From: Cytophagales bacterium WSM2-2 | GTDB taxonomy: Bacteria; Bacteroidota; Bacteroidia; Cytophagales; Cyclobacteriaceae | NCBI GenBank assembly: GCA_015472025.1 | Contig: BNHL01000001.1 | Location: 1,957,501-2,021,500, forward strand | Direction of reading: 5' to 3' | DNA length: 64,000 bases | In this document: positions 60,563-64,000 of the stretch, piece after piece | Numbering within the stretch: position 1 is the stretch's first letter | Layout: each line of letters starts with the position of its first letter | The notes under the pieces: generated by a model | Database searches by the model: none | What the model saw: the letters and a program-made list of their open reading frames with translations, nothing else | Told to the model about the DNA's origin: nothing | Program-made: the position numbers and the translations under genes

Positions 60563-61830
60563 GAATACTGGTGCTCGCATTTTTCTTGATGGGGTGCTCC
60601 TCTGCACGTTTCATAAAAAAAGAAATCAGCAACATGGAAAGCCAACTGCACGAGCATGTTGGCTTTTACCTGTATGACCTCAGTGCAAAAAAAGTGAAGG
60701 CCGATTTTAACGGTGCCAAGTTTTTTACCCCGGCTTCGAATACCAAAATTTTCACACTGTATACTTCACTGCGACTATTGGGAGATTCTATTGCAGCATT
60801 GAAATATATTCATCGGGAAGATTCACTTGTCTTCCAGGGATTGGGCGATCCTTCTTTTCTGTACAAGAATGTTTTTGATAACGGACGAGTTTATCAATTC
60901 CTTAAAGAGCACCGGGGCAGGCTGTTCTTTTCAGCAAATAATTTTCATACCCAACGTATGGGGTCCGGGTGGGCCTGGGATGACTACAATGACTATTATT
61001 CGGTTGAGCGTTCCCCATTCCCGGTTTTCGGAAATGTAATGACTATCCAAAGACAAAACGATCAATTCACTTTCACACCTCAGCGATTTGCTTTGGATTT
61101 TCACGTCTCACCAGAAACACGTGCCTCCACCGAGATTGTGCGGGAAATGAATTCCAACCGGCTTATGTTTCATGACGGCAAACGAAAGTTGAAGAAATGG
61201 ACCATTCCTTTTTTTACGAGTGAAGAATTGACAAGGGCTTTGCTGCAAGACACACTTCACCGGAATGTAGAAGATATCCAGCTCCTTGCTTTTGGCAATG
61301 CAAAAATCCTGAAAAGCGTACCCGCCGACAGTGTTTACAAGGTGATGATGGTAGACAGTGACAACTTTATTGCTGAGCAGTTGCTGCTTCAGTGTGCTTC
61401 TGTGGTGAGTGACACATTGAGACCGGAAATCGCCATTAAATATTCCAAAGAAAATTTTCTCACCAGCTTACCGGATACAGTGCAGTGGGTAGACGGCTCA
61501 GGACTCTCACGCTATAATCTTTTCACGCCACGTTCAATTGTAGCACTGTGGGAGAAAATCTATGCACTCGTTCCACAAGATCGGTTGTTCAAGTTGCTAG
61601 CAGTAGGAGGAAAACCTGGTACGTTGAGAGGCTACTTCAAATCCCCAAAGCCTTATGTGTTTGGCAAAACAGGTTCGCTAAGCAATAATGCCAGCCTCAG
61701 TGGATACCTTGTTACGAAACGCGGCAAAATTTTTATTTTCAGTTTTGCTAACAATAATTTTATAGCGTCAGGCAGCGATGTGCGGAAAAGGATGGAGAAA
61801 ATCATAAACCGAATTCGTGATAAAAATTAA
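60559..61830 (+). CDS. dacB: D-alanyl-D-alanine carboxypeptidase/endopeptidase (S13, PBP4-like)
   Basis: The 423-residue protein is probably a lipoprotein (MRILVLAFFLMGC, Cys13). The penicillin-binding fold has S60 and K63 in PASNTKIF, SxN in VDSDNFIAEQL and the KTG box in FGKTGSLSNNA. S13 enzymes trim D-Ala or cut cross-links in periplasmic peptidoglycan. It lies in a cell-wall group with the following GH3 gene, whose ATG follows after one base. Confidence 0.92.
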   Translation: MRILVLAFFLMGCSSARFIKKEISNMESQLHEHVGFYLYDLSAKKVKADFNGAKFFTPASNTKIFTLYTSLRLLGDSIAALKYIHREDSLVFQGLGDPSFLYKNVFDNGRVYQFLKEHRGRLFFSANNFHTQRMGSGWAWDDYNDYYSVERSPFPVFGNVMTIQRQNDQFTFTPQRFALDFHVSPETRASTEIVREMNSNRLMFHDGKRKLKKWTIPFFTSEELTRALLQDTLHRNVEDIQLLAFGNAKILKSVPADSVYKVMMVDSDNFIAEQLLLQCASVVSDTLRPEIAIKYSKENFLTSLPDTVQWVDGSGLSRYNLFTPRSIVALWEKIYALVPQDRLFKLLAVGGKPGTLRGYFKSPKPYVFGKTGSLSNNASLSGYLVTKRGKIFIFSFANNNFIASGSDVRKRMEKIINRIRDKN

Positions 61831-61831
61831 C

Positions 61832-63070
61832 ATGACCAGAAAACTTTTACTTGCACTTTTAGCCTTTTCATCTGTTTACGCAAAGGCGCAAACCGACAGT
61901 CTTGATATTAAAATCGGTCAAATGATTTTGATTGGTATGCCAAAAGCAGAAGTTGATTCTGCCGTATTGGAAGAAGTACGACAAGGTAAGGTCGGTTCTC
62001 TTATTTATTTTGAAAAGAATATTCCAAAATCACCCAGCGCATTTGCAGCCTTCAAGAAAATGAGTTGGACTTACCAGAAGGCAGCATCCATTCCATTATT
62101 CATTTGCATTGATCAGGAAGGCGGCAAAGTCAATCGTCTCAAAGAGAAATACGGTTTCGCCCGATCGATTACAGCAGAGGCCATTGGGAAATCGAAGTCA
62201 CTGGACTCGGTTCGCTTCTATGCTGAATCAACAGCTGCAACACTGGCTGGCCTTGGCATTAATGTAAATTTTGCTCCTTGCGTTGACCTGGCAGTAAACC
62301 CAACGAACCCAGTCATCGTAAAAAACGGGCGCTCGTTTTCTGCTGTGGAGGACAGTGTGACTTTGTTTGCCAAAGAAGTGGTGAAACAGCATCGCAAGTT
62401 TGGTGTTGTTACAGCGCTCAAACATTTTCCAGGCCATGGCAGTTCGAAAGACGACACACACCTTGGTCTTGCTGACGTTACAAACACGTGGACAGCCCGC
62501 GAACTGAAACCTTACAAAGACATGATCGATTCCGGCTATGTGGATGGGATCATGAGTAGCCACATTGTAAATAAGAACTTGGATCGCAAAGCACTTCCAG
62601 GCACGCTTTCCAAACCAATATTGGACAGTATGCTACGAAAATCAATGCACTACCAAGGCGTTGTTTTTTCCGATGATATGCAAATGAAAGCAATTGCCAG
62701 TAACTATGGATTTGAGGAGGCGATCAAACTGTCAATCAATGCGGGCGTTGATATTTTATGCTTCTCAAACAATATTGGTGGAGTAGAGGAACGTACTGTG
62801 AAGAAAGTTTATAGTGTCATCAAAGGATTTGTTGCGTCCGGAGAAATTCCAAAATCAAGAATTGACGAGTCGTACAGAAGAATTATGAAATTGAAAAAAT
62901 CGATCCAAGGCACTGAGACAAGAAAACTGAAAGAGACTAATCAACTATATAGTCAGATTGTGATTCAACTTGCTGATGAACTAAAGAAAACGAAAGAAGA
63001 GCTTGCGCAGGCAAATCAGGACAAGAAGAAACCCACAAAGAAGGAGAGAAGGAAAAAGACGAAATCTTAA
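61832..63070 (+). CDS. glycoside hydrolase family 3 beta-N-acetylhexosaminidase (NagZ-like)
   Basis: The ATG at 61832 gives 412 residues with a signal peptide (MTRKLLLALLAFSSVYAKAQ). The GH3 barrel has ICIDQEGGKVNRL, ALKHFPGHGSSKDDTHLGL (the Asp-His acid/base dyad of NagZ-type enzymes) and the nucleophile in VFSDDMQMKAIA. The C-terminal ~60 residues form a Lys-rich coiled coil not part of the catalytic domain. The enzyme removes GlcNAc from peptidoglycan fragments, likely in the periplasm, unlike the cytoplasmic E. coli NagZ. Confidence 0.92.
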   Translation: MTRKLLLALLAFSSVYAKAQTDSLDIKIGQMILIGMPKAEVDSAVLEEVRQGKVGSLIYFEKNIPKSPSAFAAFKKMSWTYQKAASIPLFICIDQEGGKVNRLKEKYGFARSITAEAIGKSKSLDSVRFYAESTAATLAGLGINVNFAPCVDLAVNPTNPVIVKNGRSFSAVEDSVTLFAKEVVKQHRKFGVVTALKHFPGHGSSKDDTHLGLADVTNTWTARELKPYKDMIDSGYVDGIMSSHIVNKNLDRKALPGTLSKPILDSMLRKSMHYQGVVFSDDMQMKAIASNYGFEEAIKLSINAGVDILCFSNNIGGVEERTVKKVYSVIKGFVASGEIPKSRIDESYRRIMKLKKSIQGTETRKLKETNQLYSQIVIQLADELKKTKEELAQANQDKKKPTKKERRKKTKS

Positions 63071-63073
63071 ATC

Positions 63074-63301
63074 ATGGATGGGCAGTCGGAGGACAAAGAC
63101 CGAAAATTAAAGAGAGAACTGCTAAAGGCCGAGAAGCAAGCAGTAATTGCCGGGCTTATTGCAAGCTCCATGTTCGTAGGAATGCTGTTTGCTATTGTTC
63201 AAAATGTTACACTCAAAAAGCAGTTGAGTAAAACACAGTCTCGAATGGATTCTTTGCAAATGGAATTGAATAAATCCAATGGATCAAAATTGAACCCTTA
63301 A
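63074..63301 (+). CDS. small single-pass membrane protein 1
   Basis: The 75-residue protein has a charged N-terminus (SEDKDRKLKRELLKAEK), one transmembrane helix (VIAGLIASSMFVGMLFAIV) and a short Ser/Lys-rich helix after it. It is the first of three neighbouring small proteins with this helix-TM-coiled-coil layout. It lies 3 bases after the GH3 gene and 11 before the next. No family is recognised. Confidence 0.72.
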   Translation: MDGQSEDKDRKLKRELLKAEKQAVIAGLIASSMFVGMLFAIVQNVTLKKQLSKTQSRMDSLQMELNKSNGSKLNP

Positions 63302-63312
63302 AATCAATCGAT

Positions 63313-63615
63313 ATGGAAACGAATAATCAGGAATTGATCGAACAATTGCAGAAAAGCAATTTTCGATGGAAAGTGACAACCGGATTGTTAGTGCTAGTTA
63401 CACTAGTCGCCCTGGTGTACGGTCAGATACAGAATGGAATTGTGCGTGAAAAGACGGCCATTACAGTGGCCCAGTCACTGGAAGTAGCGAAGCAAAAAGA
63501 GTTGGCACAGAAAGCTGCTGGGGAGGCGATGAAGCAAAAGATGTTGGCGGAAGCGGCTGCGCTAGAGGCAGATCGTCAACATAAATTGGCAGAAGAACGA
63601 CTGAAGAGGAAATAA
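63313..63615 (+). CDS. small membrane protein 2 with Ala/Lys coiled coil
   Basis: The 100-residue protein has an N-terminal acidic helix (NNQELIEQLQKSNFRWK), a transmembrane helix (GLLVLVTLVALVYG) and a C-terminal ~60-residue Ala/Lys/Glu coiled coil (EAMKQKMLAEAAALEADRQ). It shares the order and the ...KSNxRxK-TM pattern with the next protein. The coiled coil may face the periplasm or cytoplasm. Function unknown. Confidence 0.75.
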   Translation: METNNQELIEQLQKSNFRWKVTTGLLVLVTLVALVYGQIQNGIVREKTAITVAQSLEVAKQKELAQKAAGEAMKQKMLAEAAALEADRQHKLAEERLKRK

Positions 63616-63627
63616 TTCTCCTATCGC

Positions 63628-63894
63628 ATGATAATGCAACCGTCTTCTGAATTCTATAAGGACAGAACAATTTCGGAACTCAAAAAGAGTAACCGAAGAC
63701 TTAAGATTGCTTTGACAGTGATGATCTTTATTGTCTCGATCATGTGGATATATGCATTTGTTCAGCAAGGCATTGCTAAAGAGATGGAAAGTATTGCAAA
63801 TCTTAAAGCTATGGAGGCACAAAAAAATGCCGAGCAGGCAAATCATCAAAGAGAAATGCTTAAAGATTGCTTGAAAAGCAATGCAAAAAAATGA
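63628..63894 (+). CDS. small membrane protein 3, paralogue of protein 2
   Basis: The 88-residue protein has ISELKKSNRRLKIAL, a transmembrane helix (TVMIFIVSIMWIYAFV) and GIAKEMESIANLKAMEAQKNAEQ, matching protein 2 in KSN(F/R)R, the QxGI segment after the helix, and an alanine-rich helix. An ATG six bases downstream is also possible. Its stop overlaps the N-formylglutamate amidohydrolase gene by four bases, suggesting coupled translation. Confidence 0.75.
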   Translation: MIMQPSSEFYKDRTISELKKSNRRLKIALTVMIFIVSIMWIYAFVQQGIAKEMESIANLKAMEAQKNAEQANHQREMLKDCLKSNAKK

Positions 63895-64000
63895 ACTACA
63901 CTATCCAACTGGCCTCAGCAACAGAAGTTCCAATCTTAGTCAGCGTACCACATTGCGGAACTGAATTTCCCGATGAACTCCGCGATCAATACAATTCGAA
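63891..64000 (+). CDS. N-formylglutamate amidohydrolase, 3' partial
   Basis: Only the first 36 codons are in the window. They carry VPILVSVPHCGTEFPDELRD, in which the HCGTEFP-type motif opens N-formylglutamate amidohydrolases (N-formylglutamate deformylase family; histidine degradation or related amide hydrolysis). The ATG overlaps the stop of the preceding small gene. The remaining ~220 residues lie beyond the edge. Confidence 0.75.
   Translation, partial: MNYTIQLASATEVPILVSVPHCGTEFPDELRDQYNS

Overview
The window comes from a member of the Bacteroidota, most likely a Cytophagales-type bacterium. The grounds are a SusC-like TonB-dependent receptor with an N-terminal carboxypeptidase-regulatory-like domain, many small lipoproteins, the general lack of Shine-Dalgarno sequences before start codons, and repeated matches to the Bacteroidota promoter pattern (TTTG, about 19-23 bases, TAnnTTTG). 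No rRNA, tRNA, CRISPR array or transposase gene was recognised.

Layout. (1) 1-10147 is a general chromosomal flank: a 5'-truncated beta-propeller/amidohydrolase fusion, a secreted protein, RluD, an S9 peptidase, a coiled-coil lipoprotein and an exonuclease/GIY-YIG fusion. (2) 10134-44317 is a 34 kb surface-polysaccharide locus. It holds a WecA-like initiating transferase, a flippase, three polymerase/ligase-type membrane proteins, a chain-length regulator, many glycosyltransferases and sugar-nucleotide enzymes (gmd, fcl, a perosamine-synthase-like aminotransferase, a WecE-like aminotransferase). (3) 44429-50493 holds a MoxR ATPase, then a TonB receptor and its beta-helix lipoprotein partner. 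(4) 50578-64000 is a mixed flank: lipoproteins, LOG protein, creatininase-like protein, acyltransferase-like membrane protein, two paralogous small secreted proteins, PNP, DinB, DacB, a GH3 enzyme, three small membrane/coiled-coil proteins and the start of an N-formylglutamate amidohydrolase.

How the genes fit together. Gmd makes GDP-4-keto-6-deoxymannose, which can go to GDP-L-fucose through Fcl or, by inference, to a GDP-4-amino-4,6-dideoxyhexose through the perosamine-synthase-like aminotransferase. The WecE-like enzyme would give a dTDP-4-amino sugar. In the middle of the locus (22266-27568) sits the most interesting block: an AAC(3)-fold acyltransferase, a dedicated acyl carrier protein, two complete but different KAS III enzymes, an SDR reductase and a Rieske oxygenase. 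I propose it builds an unusual hydroxylated or otherwise oxidised acyl group on the carrier and transfers it to an amino sugar. This is inference.

The same area carries scars of rearrangement: a truncated GT2 gene (20447-20650), a decayed second copy of the ACP promoter and gene start (21952-22105), and the 3' end of a lost minus-strand gene (23175-23357) that stops where the duplicated block begins. This suggests recent cassette gain and loss in the variable centre of the locus.
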